From an uncultured Oscillospiraceae bacterium (GTDB lineage Bacteria; Bacillota_A; Clostridia; Oscillospirales; Acutalibacteraceae), in the NCBI GenBank assembly GCA_905211185.1, contig CAJLZR010000041.1, positions 1 to 7,349 on the forward strand: DNA of 7,349 nucleotides, written 5' to 3'. Under the pieces are notes generated by a model. It was not told the origin of the DNA. It saw only the letters and a list, made by a program, of their open reading frames with translations, and made no database searches. Each line of letters starts with the position of its first letter. Position 1 is the stretch's first letter. The translations under genes and the position numbers were made by a program. Below, piece after piece: positions 1-6,477 of the stretch.

Positions 1-951
1 TTTCTTATAATCGAAAACCGCAGGCGATTTACTTATTCTATCAGGCGAAAATTCTTTGACTAAATCACCGATTGAAAAAATTTCTTGGTTACTGTCGGGG
101 CACCAACCCAAAAAAGCTATATAATTTATAATAGCTTCGGGCAAATAACCCATATCCGTCAAATCCTCAAAACTTACCGCTCCATGGCGTTTGGAAAGCT
201 TAGAAACACTGCCGTCTTCGTTTTTACCCATAATAAGCGGCAAATGAACATAAGTTGGAATTTTCCAACCCAAAGCCTTATATAAAAGATTATATTTAGG
301 AGTTGAAGAAAGGTATTCACAGCCCCTTACAACATGAGTAATGCACATTTCGTGGTCATCTATAACATTTGCAAAATTATAGGTGGGAAAACCATCGCTT
401 TTTATTAGAATTTGATCCTCGAGCTCTTTGTTTTCAACTTTTACTTCTCCAAAAATAATATCATTAAAAGCCGTCTGCCCGCTTTCCGGCATTTTTTGCC
501 TAATCACATAAGGAGTGTTTGCGGCTAATTTTTCGTTTACTTCTTCTTCTGTTAAATCACGGCATTTATCTCTATATCCCGAATCCAAATGCTCGTTTTC
601 ACTTTTATCTTTTTCGGATTTACCGCAAAAGCAGTAATAAGCCGCTCCCTTTTCGACAAGCTCTTTGGCATATGCAAGATAACCGCTCTTGCGCTCACTT
701 TGAACGTACGGCCCATAATCGCCCCCTATATCGGGTCCCTCATCGTGTTTAAGCCCTACTGCTTTTAAGGTGTTATAAATAACTTTTTCCGCCCCCGCAA
801 CATACCTTGCTTGGTCGGTATCTTCAATTCTTAAAACAAAATCTCCGCCCTTTGATTTTGCAATTAAATATTCATAAAGCGCCGTTCTTAAATTTCCTAT
901 ATGCATATATCCCGTCGGGCTCGGCGCAAAACGTGTTCTTACTTTTTCCAA
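1..951 (-). CDS. gltX: Glutamyl-tRNA synthetase, N-terminal 317 residues (cut by window edge)
   Basis: Class I aminoacyl-tRNA synthetase that charges tRNA-Glu (and tRNA-Gln in lineages using the transamidation route) with glutamate in the cytoplasm. The visible part holds the Rossmann catalytic domain and the start of the anticodon-binding region. The segment [13 protein letters not shown] at residues 8-20 carries the HIGH-type motif (HIGN). RIEDTD follows. CFC at 107-109 and C130 resemble the zinc-site cysteines seen in part of the family. KLSKR at 251-255 is the KMSKS-type loop. Full family length is about 480 residues, so roughly a third lies beyond base 1. I chose the TTG start at 951 because GGGAG (965-961) sits 9 nt upstream, the conserved motif begins seven codons later, and no in-frame ATG lies between an upstream TAA and that motif. 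It follows the VanY-type gene by 26 nt, so it is probably co-transcribed. No key residue is missing. Identity is secure; the start is fairly secure. Confidence 0.95.
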   Translation of the reverse strand, partial: MEKVRTRFAPSPTGYMHIGNLRTALYEYLIAKSKGGDFVLRIEDTDQARYVAGAEKVIYNTLKAVGLKHDEGPDIGGDYGPYVQSERKSGYLAYAKELVEKGAAYYCFCGKSEKDKSENEHLDSGYRDKCRDLTEEEVNEKLAANTPYVIRQKMPESGQTAFNDIIFGEVKVENKELEDQILIKSDGFPTYNFANVIDDHEMCITHVVRGCEYLSSTPKYNLLYKALGWKIPTYVHLPLIMGKNEDGSVSKLSKRHGAVSFEDLTDMGYLPEAIINYIAFLGWCPDSNQEIFSIGDLVKEFSPDRISKSPAVFDYKK

Positions 952-960
952 ACAAACCAG

Positions 961-965
961 CTCCC
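961..965 (-). promoter_or_regulatory. Ribosome binding site that decides the gltX TTG start
   Basis: GGGAG on the minus strand lies 9 nt before TTG at 951. No ATG or GTG is available in frame between the upstream stop and the conserved FAPSPTG motif, so this site supports TTG initiation. Confidence 0.65.
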
Positions 966-977
966 AATATTTTTTAT

Positions 978-1907
978 TTATATAAGATTATTTGCAACAT
1001 AACTTTCCAAGCAAAGTCCGCTATCTTTTATTTTACCTGCATATTCTTTACCTACGTACCTAAAGTGCCAAGGCTCATAGATTACTCCGGTTTTATCTTT
1101 CCATTTTTTCTGGTAACGCTCAATAAATCCATATTTATGAGCATTATCGATTAGCCACTTATATTCTTTTGTTTGGTAAAAATTATCCTCAACGCCGTTA
1201 AAATCAATCGCAAGGCCCGTATTATGTTCGCTTGTTTTTGGCCTTGCAACAACTTTCGCCGCACGCCTTTCAGCTTCCGCTTCCGATATTACCGCTTTTG
1301 ATTTTTCTCTTTCTACCTGACGGTTAAATAATTTGGTTTGAAGGTTTACATCCCTATAGCCCGAAGAAATCCAAAGTTTTATGCCATCTTTTTTTGCATC
1401 GCTTATCATCTTATCTAAATCATCAAAACATTCTACAGCAACCTCTTTGCCCCTGCAATTTTTGGTCTGAACGCTAAGTCCCTCCGGCACAAGGTTATCT
1501 TTATTTACCACAACCATAGTCTTGGGGCACTTTTGATTCCACTTGGAAAAATCATAAAAACCCTCGTTTTTATCTTCCCCGATAGATTCTTCATTTTCCT
1601 GAGCCTTTGGAGTTATGCTCTCCGCTTTTTTAGATTCTCTTTCAAGTTCATTCCTGCTTGCTTGATCCAAATCTGCGGCGTCATCTTCCGAAATTTGTTT
1701 ATTAGCAGAAATTATCTCGCTTTCGTTTTCTTTAGAAGAATTTTTATCAACAAATTTATAAAAAGCAAAAATCCCCACAGCAAAAACAATAAGCACCCCA
1801 GTTACTGCTGCCCACCATTTAAAACTTTTAAAAAGGGCTTTGCCTGATTTTTTGTAAAACTTTAATTTTTTCTTATCTTTATCCCCTAAGTGCCTGTATT
1901 TATTCAT
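978..1907 (-). CDS. Membrane-anchored D-alanyl-D-alanine carboxypeptidase, M15/VanY family
   Basis: Zinc peptidase predicted to remove the terminal D-Ala from peptidoglycan stem peptides outside the membrane. The layout is a short basic cytoplasmic N-terminus (1-30), one membrane segment (about 31-50, [20 protein letters not shown]), a charged low-complexity linker (about 54-115), then the catalytic domain (about 120-295). Family motifs are complete: SGYRD 182-186, [11 protein letters not shown] 226-236 giving zinc ligands H228 and D235, and EPWHFRYVG 278-286 giving general base E278 and ligand H281. C127, C151, C160 and C299 are on the predicted outside and could form disulfides. There is no vanA/vanH/vanX or VanRS neighbour, so a housekeeping wall-trimming role is more likely than glycopeptide resistance. 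A stop five codons upstream limits the start to ATG 1907. The leader is unusual: a strong SD site is separated from ATG by a hairpin. Substrate specificity (D,D versus L,D) cannot be settled from motifs alone. Confidence 0.93.
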   Translation of the reverse strand: MNKYRHLGDKDKKKLKFYKKSGKALFKSFKWWAAVTGVLIVFAVGIFAFYKFVDKNSSKENESEIISANKQISEDDAADLDQASRNELERESKKAESITPKAQENEESIGEDKNEGFYDFSKWNQKCPKTMVVVNKDNLVPEGLSVQTKNCRGKEVAVECFDDLDKMISDAKKDGIKLWISSGYRDVNLQTKLFNRQVEREKSKAVISEAEAERRAAKVVARPKTSEHNTGLAIDFNGVEDNFYQTKEYKWLIDNAHKYGFIERYQKKWKDKTGVIYEPWHFRYVGKEYAGKIKDSGLCLESYVANNLI

Positions 1908-1913
1908 GTTTCC

Positions 1914-1937
1914 AAATTTTTACCAAAGTAAAAATTT
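1914..1937 (-). promoter_or_regulatory. Leader hairpin between SD site and start of the VanY-type gene
   Basis: A perfect 10-bp inverted repeat (AAATTTTTAC / GTAAAAATTT) with a 4-nt loop ends 6 nt before the ATG at 1907. The purine-rich SD-like AAGGAAGG (1948-1941) lies just upstream of it. In linear form the SD is 33 nt from the ATG; with the stem folded the gap becomes 9 nt. The only SD-like triplet downstream of the stem, GGA, is too close to the ATG to be a good site. A role in translation is inferred; the repeat itself is plain. It is AT-rich with one G-C pair, so stability is modest. Confidence 0.45.
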
Positions 1938-1955
1938 ATGCCTTCCTTTCGATTG

Positions 1956-1989
1956 ATAAAATATATTCTTTAAGTTAATAAAATATATT
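1956..1989. repeat. Two 12-bp direct repeats, 22 bp apart, in the 100-bp intergenic gap
   Basis: ATAAAATATATT occurs at 1956-1967 and again at 1978-1989, about two helical turns apart. They lie between the metallophosphoesterase stop and the VanY-type start. They could be a protein-binding site or duplicated -10-like elements (TATATT on the minus strand). I found no convincing -35 partner, and chance is plausible in such AT-rich DNA. Confidence 0.3.
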
Positions 1990-2007
1990 AATGATAAATC
2001 CGCCAAT

Positions 2008-5000
2008 TTATCTATTGTATAAAATTTTTCCTTTTATATCAATATCTTTACTCAAGACATTAACGTTACCTGTCTTTTCTCCACTATGTGCAACCACCGA
2101 TACGCCATCTCTTGCCTTAACGGTGCCGCTTTTGAGTATAAGTTTTCCAAAAACTTCAATCGGAACCGTAAATTTCGGTTTGTTATCTTCGCCAACTATT
2201 GCTCCGTCTACTTTTAATATCCCATTTTCGGATACTTTTACGCTTCTTATAAATCCGCCTTTTAATTTTACCTCTCCGTTTGTGTTGATTGCATAATTTC
2301 CGCCTACCGAAAAATACTTTCCGGAAGTAACAACCACCTTGGAAGAACCCATAGGCGCAAAAACAACACCTTTGTTTACTAAATTGTATCCGGAACTATT
2401 TAAATATATAAAACAGTTTTCTCCAACAGCGCTTATTCCGTGCCCATGCTTACCTATTCCGTAGCCACCGCTTATAGTTGCGTTTTCGTTTAGAACAAAA
2501 ATAGAATCATCTTGCATTTTTATTACGTCTTGCGCAAACTTTACGGAAACTGGCTTTTTGGTATTATCTATGCAAATATTACCCGAAACAGTCAAACACG
2601 CCATTTCTTTTACCACAAACTGAGTATTTAGTATCCTTGCTTCACCGGTTATACATAAGTTTCTATCTATAACAAACTTTTTTGCAAAAAATCTATGGTC
2701 AAATTTTATTTCTCCGCATTTGGTAATTATCGTGCCAACATTTTTATCTTTTAAAGCTTTTAAGAATTCATATTTATTCTTAACTATTCGTATCTCGGCT
2801 TTTTTTAATTCCAAGTAGCTTTCGTTTATTCGTTTTTTGTTTAAAAGGTCGCCGTAATTTAAAACTTTTACTTTTTCCGAATATTCAAGCTTATTATATT
2901 TTTCCAGAGCCTTGTCTATCAGTAATTTATTATCGAGCCAAGGAATATCCGGAATGGCATCTATAAACCGAGAAACCGTTTTTGCACTAATTTCTTTATC
3001 TTCGGTAACTTTATTTATTTCAAACGAATCTATTAACTTAAACTCTTTTTTACTTCTTTCAAATTCATACGCGCAAAAGCAAAAAGTATTTTTTTCTATA
3101 CTTACCAAAGAATAAACAGGGTTTTTAATATCTAAAAGCTTGTATGCGGGAAAATCTATCGGAAAATGCTGCCTGTAATTTTTAACTCCGGAAGTTCCGG
3201 GCACGACAAAAACCGTCCCAAGCGGATTTTTATATGCTTCGCTTATTCCTTCTTTTTTATTTTTCACAGCTCGCTTATTTTTTACAACCACATCCATATT
3301 TAAAAAATGAGTTCTTGCATAAACATGGTCATGCGCCCCCAAAACCAAATCGAAGTTTCCATAGTAAGCCAATTTTTTTATTTGTTTGCCGATTTTTTTA
3401 ACATCCGGATCTTTGTGATGCGGCCCGTTCGAATATGGGGATTTGTGAGTAAGCAAGATTTTCCACTTGGTTTTGCATTTTTCCGCCACTCCAAGCGCCC
3501 ACTTATACTGTTTTTCATCAAGCTCATCTTCACTATTTACCGCGTTTGTATTAAGAACCACGAAAGTGGCATTTTTATAAACAAACGAAAAATAAGCTCC
3601 TTTTGAATTTTTTTCGTAAATGGGATTTTCCAGATAAAAATGCGATACAAGGGAATTTTCAACCCCACACTTTACGGATTTGGCCCCAATTCTTCCATCA
3701 TGATTGCCGCTTAGGGGAACTATCGGCATATTTTTCCAAACATCGCTTTCCAAAAGCCATTTCCAGAGCATCTCGTTATTGCCGTCATCAACAAAATCCC
3801 CCAGATGAACCATAAAATCAGTTTCATGTTCGTTTTCGTACGCTTTTTCAAAAACTTCCGAAAAAGCTCCGTAGTCGCTTTTCGTCATACCTTGAGAATC
3901 GGCAAAAACAGTAAATTTAAAATCATCTTCAAAGTCTAAACCTTTTAAACTATAAATAGGGCTGCATTTTTGAAAATCATCCCCCGTGTTTTTAATGCGG
4001 TAATAAACCTTACCCGGCTTTAGATTTTTAATTTTGGCAGAGAACTTATTTAAAAATATTATTTTATAGCTTGAAATAAGTCCGAAATTAAAAACGGGGA
4101 AAGCTTTTGGGACACGCTCGCACTGCGCTTTCACAACAAATTTTTCGCTAAAATTTTTGTCATACGAGTATTCTATCTCACTTTCCTTAGCGCACTCACT
4201 CGTAAACCAACGAAAGTTCCTATCCAAAACGGCATTTTCCCCTAAAGTTACCGTTATACCAAAAACCGACTTGTCATCTTCCAAAAGCTCAGAAACGTAC
4301 TCCCCCGCATCTTCCGGAAAATTTTCATCAAAATTACTAACCAAATCCCCTGCAATATCCGCTACAATCCAGCTTGCACCTCTTATAAAACTGGGGCTTA
4401 CATAACTTTTGGAAAATTTATAAATTATATCTTTAACATTAATTTTAAACATATCAAGGAGTGCAGAAATCTGACCTTTATTCGTTATTTTATTTAAAAA
4501 AGTTCTGACGAAAAAAGAATCAAACGTAATCTTAAAATCCAAAAACACTTGTTCACTGACAGCGGAAATCATTTCGGAAATATATTCCGCCAAAATTTCA
4601 ATCCACTTTTTTATAAACGTCCCTCTGCTTATATTTGAAAGCGCGGCATTTAGCCAATTCGGTTTTTCTTCTTTATTTTTGTAATAGTTTATAAGAATCA
4701 GCATTGCCAAATCATAAAGCGTCTTTTCTTCGCTTGTTTCAGGTTTATATATTTCGGTTTCGGATAAACTCAAAACGATTTCATCTATCTTACTTAGAAT
4801 ATACTTGTCATCTAAAATATATTTTTCTTCTATTTGGGAAAGTATATTATCAAACGATTTTATAATCTGCTCATCCGTAATGGTTATTTTATTAACTAAA
4901 AGCCTTATTAGCCCCGCGCACTCAATTTGTATGCCATCATAGCGATATTGAACCGAAAGTCTGCCCAAACCGTTTTCAAGCTCTATTTCGCGGCGCTTGA

Positions 5001-5172
5001 CAAGTTGATTTTTAATTTTTGATAAAACAAATTCATCGGCATCAATACCGGGAAGTATATTTTCGATGCTTTTTTTAATACCGATATCTTTTATTTTCAT
5101 CAATAAAGGCTTTAAAGAGTTTATTACTACTTCGCTTAACCTACCGCCTTGATAATCACTTCTGTCTTCCAT
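2008..5172 (-). CDS. Large multidomain metallophosphoesterase (purple acid phosphatase-like) with C-terminal beta-helix-like region
   Basis: Predicted two-metal phosphoesterase; substrate unknown. Residues 1-295 are a mostly helical region I do not recognise. Residues 303-410 resemble the fibronectin-like N-domain of purple acid phosphatases (GITVTLGEN, RWFT, KPGKVYYRI). Residues 418-625 are the calcineurin-like catalytic domain: ADSQG 424-428 (D425), GDFVDDG 458-464 (D459), GNHD 489-492 (N490, H491), THKSPY 575-580 (H576) and GAHDHVYAR 612-620 (H614, H616). The tyrosine ligand of true purple enzymes (GDxxY) is D462 here, so the purple iron-tyrosinate centre is not expected. Residues about 730-780 match the helical module common in clostridial surface proteins (IDAIPD, ALEKYNKLEYSEKVKVLNY). 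Residues about 790-1054 form repeated short beta-strands and glycine turns, suggesting a parallel beta-helix. No signal peptide, membrane segment or sorting motif is visible, which is odd for surface-type domains. AAGGA lies 8 nt before the ATG, 24 nt after nfo. The catalytic family is secure; role and location are not. Confidence 0.9.
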   Translation of the reverse strand: MEDRSDYQGGRLSEVVINSLKPLLMKIKDIGIKKSIENILPGIDADEFVLSKIKNQLVKRREIELENGLGRLSVQYRYDGIQIECAGLIRLLVNKITITDEQIIKSFDNILSQIEEKYILDDKYILSKIDEIVLSLSETEIYKPETSEEKTLYDLAMLILINYYKNKEEKPNWLNAALSNISRGTFIKKWIEILAEYISEMISAVSEQVFLDFKITFDSFFVRTFLNKITNKGQISALLDMFKINVKDIIYKFSKSYVSPSFIRGASWIVADIAGDLVSNFDENFPEDAGEYVSELLEDDKSVFGITVTLGENAVLDRNFRWFTSECAKESEIEYSYDKNFSEKFVVKAQCERVPKAFPVFNFGLISSYKIIFLNKFSAKIKNLKPGKVYYRIKNTGDDFQKCSPIYSLKGLDFEDDFKFTVFADSQGMTKSDYGAFSEVFEKAYENEHETDFMVHLGDFVDDGNNEMLWKWLLESDVWKNMPIVPLSGNHDGRIGAKSVKCGVENSLVSHFYLENPIYEKNSKGAYFSFVYKNATFVVLNTNAVNSEDELDEKQYKWALGVAEKCKTKWKILLTHKSPYSNGPHHKDPDVKKIGKQIKKLAYYGNFDLVLGAHDHVYARTHFLNMDVVVKNKRAVKNKKEGISEAYKNPLGTVFVVPGTSGVKNYRQHFPIDFPAYKLLDIKNPVYSLVSIEKNTFCFCAYEFERSKKEFKLIDSFEINKVTEDKEISAKTVSRFIDAIPDIPWLDNKLLIDKALEKYNKLEYSEKVKVLNYGDLLNKKRINESYLELKKAEIRIVKNKYEFLKALKDKNVGTIITKCGEIKFDHRFFAKKFVIDRNLCITGEARILNTQFVVKEMACLTVSGNICIDNTKKPVSVKFAQDVIKMQDDSIFVLNENATISGGYGIGKHGHGISAVGENCFIYLNSSGYNLVNKGVVFAPMGSSKVVVTSGKYFSVGGNYAINTNGEVKLKGGFIRSVKVSENGILKVDGAIVGEDNKPKFTVPIEVFGKLILKSGTVKARDGVSVVAHSGEKTGNVNVLSKDIDIKGKILYNR

Positions 5173-5180
5173 TTTTTATA

Positions 5181-5185
5181 TCCTT
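5181..5185 (-). promoter_or_regulatory. Ribosome binding site of the metallophosphoesterase gene
   Basis: AAGGA on the minus strand, 8 nt before the ATG at 5172. It fixes a start that lacks a signal peptide. Confidence 0.6.
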
Positions 5186-5196
5186 ATGTTTTTTAA

Positions 5197-6030
5197 TTAG
5201 TCTTTGTAAATACCTTTAAGCATGGCTATTTCATGAGCATATCCGCTTAAATCTTCTTGTGGGGTTTCTAAGATAAACGGCAAATCTTTAAGATATTTAT
5301 GATTTATAATTTTTTCGAATGCCTTGATGCCAATATTGCCTTTTCCTATTTGCTCGTGCCTGTCTTTTCTGCTGCCACATACATTTTTACTGTCATTTAT
5401 ATGAATAGCTTTAAGCTTTTTTATTCCGATAGTCTTATCAAATTCTTCTATAACGCCTTCCAAATTATTAACTATATCGTATCCGCCGTCAAAAACATGG
5501 CATGTATCTAAGCAAACTCCTATTTTATCTTTTAATTTGGTGTTATCAAGTATTGCTCTGAGCTCTTCAAACTTTCCGCCGATTTCGCTACCCTTACCTG
5601 CCATTGTTTCAAGCAAAACCGTGGTTGTCTGCGTAGCTTTTAAAACTTCGTTTAAAACATCGGTTATCTTTTTTATGCCAACCTCGGCGCCTTGCCCCGT
5701 GTGGCTCCCCGGGTGGAAGTTATAAAGGCTGCCCGGTATATTTTCGAGCCTTTCCAGATCCTCCGCAAAAATATCTTTTGAAAACTTGCAAATATGTTCG
5801 GCTGCAGAGCAAAGATTCAAAGTATACGGCGCATGAGCAACAATCTTTGAAAAATTGTTTTCTTTCGCAATATCCAAAAAACTTTCTATATCTTTTGGAT
5901 CTATCGCTTTTGCCTTACCCCCTCTTGGATTACGGCTAAAAAACTGAAATGTGTTTGCCCCTAATTTAATTGCTGTTTTCGCCATCGCCGTAAACCCACC
6001 GCCAGACGAAAGATGACATCCTATATTCAT
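5197..6030 (-). CDS. nfo: Deoxyribonuclease IV (AP endonuclease family 2)
   Basis: Class II AP endonuclease that cuts the DNA backbone 5' of abasic sites in base excision repair; a TIM-barrel enzyme with three zinc ions. With ATG 6030 as start the protein has 277 residues, normal for the family, and opens with the typical MNIGCHLS. All nine metal ligands known from E. coli Nfo have counterparts: H66 (AHAPY), H106 (FHPGSH), E141 (LLET), D175 and H178 ([12 protein letters not shown]), H210 (IHIND), D223 and H225 (DRHEQIGKG) and E255 (ILETP). The frame is open further to a TTG at 6141. That would add 37 residues with a hydrophobic stretch foreign to Nfo, so I reject it, although the ATG 6030 has no ideal linear SD site. 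It is the first gene of the minus-strand run, 24 nt before the metallophosphoesterase. Function is near certain; the start is likely. Confidence 0.95.
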   Translation of the reverse strand: MNIGCHLSSGGGFTAMAKTAIKLGANTFQFFSRNPRGGKAKAIDPKDIESFLDIAKENNFSKIVAHAPYTLNLCSAAEHICKFSKDIFAEDLERLENIPGSLYNFHPGSHTGQGAEVGIKKITDVLNEVLKATQTTTVLLETMAGKGSEIGGKFEELRAILDNTKLKDKIGVCLDTCHVFDGGYDIVNNLEGVIEEFDKTIGIKKLKAIHINDSKNVCGSRKDRHEQIGKGNIGIKAFEKIINHKYLKDLPFILETPQEDLSGYAHEIAMLKGIYKD

Positions 6031-6036
6031 ATATTT

Positions 6037-6055
6037 GTTCGGCCTAAACCCGAAC
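6037..6055 (-). promoter_or_regulatory. Leader hairpin between SD-like site and nfo start
   Basis: GTTCGG / CCGAAC form a 6-bp stem with a 7-nt loop, ending 6 nt before ATG 6030. AGGTG (6064-6060), a plausible SD, lies 4 nt upstream of the stem. The linear SD-to-ATG gap is 29 nt; with the stem folded out it is 10 nt. No better SD lies close to the ATG. A role in initiation is inferred by analogy with the VanY-type leader in this window. Confidence 0.3.
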
Positions 6056-6148
6056 TCTACACCTACCTTTTGAGTATTACCTATTAATTTTATTATAAAC
6101 CCCAATATAAAAAAAGAACATAATTTAAAATGCCTATTCAAAATTCAC

Positions 6149-6177
6149 TTGATTTTTTAAATATATTATGATATAAT
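6149..6177 (+). promoter_or_regulatory. Sigma-70/SigA-type promoter with extended -10
   Basis: TTGATT at 6149-6154, a 17-bp spacer, and TATAAT at 6172-6177, preceded by TG at 6169-6170 (TGaTATAAT, extended -10). Transcription would begin near 6184, giving a leader of about 50 nt before the 59-residue ORF. This is the best promoter in the window and lies in the divergent gap to nfo. Confidence 0.75.
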
Positions 6178-6193
6178 TAAAGTGAAATTTAAA

Positions 6194-6199
6194 ATTATA
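6194..6199 (-). promoter_or_regulatory. Possible -10 element for the minus-strand (nfo) transcription unit
   Basis: TATAAT on the minus strand, with TTTCAA 16 bp upstream as a weak -35. It would give a leader of about 155 nt for nfo and overlap the divergent transcript. Similar AT-rich hexamers are common here, so this is tentative. Confidence 0.25.
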
Positions 6200-6218
6200 T
6201 TTAATAATACAGTTTTTG

Positions 6219-6225
6219 AAAGGTG
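6219..6225 (+). promoter_or_regulatory. Ribosome binding site deciding the start of the small secreted ORF
   Basis: AAAGGTG, a good anti-SD match, with 7 nt to ATG 6233. It favours this start over a GTG at 6182 that has no SD and lies at the predicted transcription start. Confidence 0.7.
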
Positions 6226-6232
6226 TTTATTT

Positions 6233-6412
6233 ATGAACAAGAAACAATTTGCAACCAAACTTATAGCAAGCATGTTATCAGCTTATTTTTTAGTCCCCTG
6301 TACCTCAACATTTGGCGTTGATAGTCAACCCGAAAGTGAAGAAGCAGTCTCTTTATCAGAAAAAAATCAAGAAAAAATGAAAGAAGTAATGAAAAAACAT
6401 GGCTTAATATAA
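6233..6412 (+). CDS. Small predicted secreted peptide, 59 residues, unknown function
   Basis: I do not recognise this protein. Its N-terminus looks like an export signal: a basic n-region (MNKKQFATK), a hydrophobic core (about 10-29, LIASMLSAYFLVPCTSTFG), then a polar part. LVPC at 21-24 resembles a lipobox, but proline before the cysteine is not normally tolerated, so lipidation is doubtful. The remaining 30 or so residues are highly charged and helix-prone, acidic first (PESEEAVSLSE) and then lysine-rich (KNQEKMKEVMKKHGLI). The gene has all its own signals: an extended -10 promoter, SD AAAGGTG 7 nt from the ATG, and a hairpin starting 11 nt after the stop. It diverges from nfo. It could be a small exported peptide or signalling precursor, or the remnant of a longer secreted protein. 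That it is a real gene is likely; its role is open. Confidence 0.7.
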   Translation: MNKKQFATKLIASMLSAYFLVPCTSTFGVDSQPESEEAVSLSEKNQEKMKEVMKKHGLI

Positions 6413-6413
6413 T
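6408..6413 (+). promoter_or_regulatory. Possible -10 hexamer ahead of dapB
   Basis: A perfect TATAAT overlaps the stop codon of the small ORF. A start about 7 nt downstream would place the following hairpin at the very 5' end of a dapB transcript. No matching -35 or TGn extension is present, so support is weak. Confidence 0.2.
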
Positions 6414-6422
6414 TAAAAATAG

Positions 6423-6451
6423 TTAGATTGGAAATTTAATTTCCAATCTAA
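6423..6451. terminator. Hairpin terminator, possibly bidirectional, between small ORF and dapB
   Basis: A perfect 13-bp stem (TTAGATTGGAAAT and its complement) with a 3-nt TTA loop begins 11 nt after the small ORF stop. On the plus strand it is followed by a T-rich run (AATATTATTTTT, 6452-6463); on the minus strand by CTATTTTTAATTAT. This is the usual form of an intrinsic terminator, though the stem has only four G-C pairs. It ends 12 nt before the dapB SD, so it could also act in the dapB leader. Confidence 0.65.
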
Positions 6452-6463
6452 AATATTATTTTT

Positions 6464-6469
6464 AGGAGG
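6464..6469 (+). promoter_or_regulatory. Ribosome binding site of dapB
   Basis: AGGAGG, a full SD core, 8 nt before ATG 6478. It confirms the start. Confidence 0.8.
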
Positions 6470-6477
6470 AATAAATA

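Noticed and set aside
807..1154. Plus-strand frame of 115 codons across the gltX/VanY-type junction
   Set aside because: It is antisense to two well-supported genes and its product has no recognisable features.
978..1907. Vancomycin resistance gene vanY as part of a resistance cluster
   Set aside because: The M15 motifs match VanY-type enzymes, but no ligase, dehydrogenase, VanX or two-component genes are nearby. A housekeeping carboxypeptidase is the simpler reading.
1991..2296. Plus-strand frame of 101 codons with hydrophobic content
   Set aside because: It is antisense to the beta-helix region of the phosphoesterase; the hydrophobic look comes from complementing lysine- and glutamate-rich codons.
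6031..6141. N-terminal extension of nfo from TTG 6141, with a hydrophobic stretch resembling a signal or membrane anchor
   Set aside because: Nfo is a cytoplasmic repair enzyme that begins at the MNIGCHLS motif. The TTG has no good SD and sits next to the divergent promoter, so the extension is most likely untranslated leader.
6182..6232. GTG start at 6182 for the small plus-strand ORF
   Set aside because: It coincides with the predicted transcription start and has no SD. ATG 6233 has a proper SD and gives a cleaner signal-like N-terminus.
6233..6412. Lipoprotein call for the small peptide based on LVPC
   Set aside because: Proline directly before the cysteine does not fit the lipobox, which needs a small residue such as Gly, Ala or Ser there.
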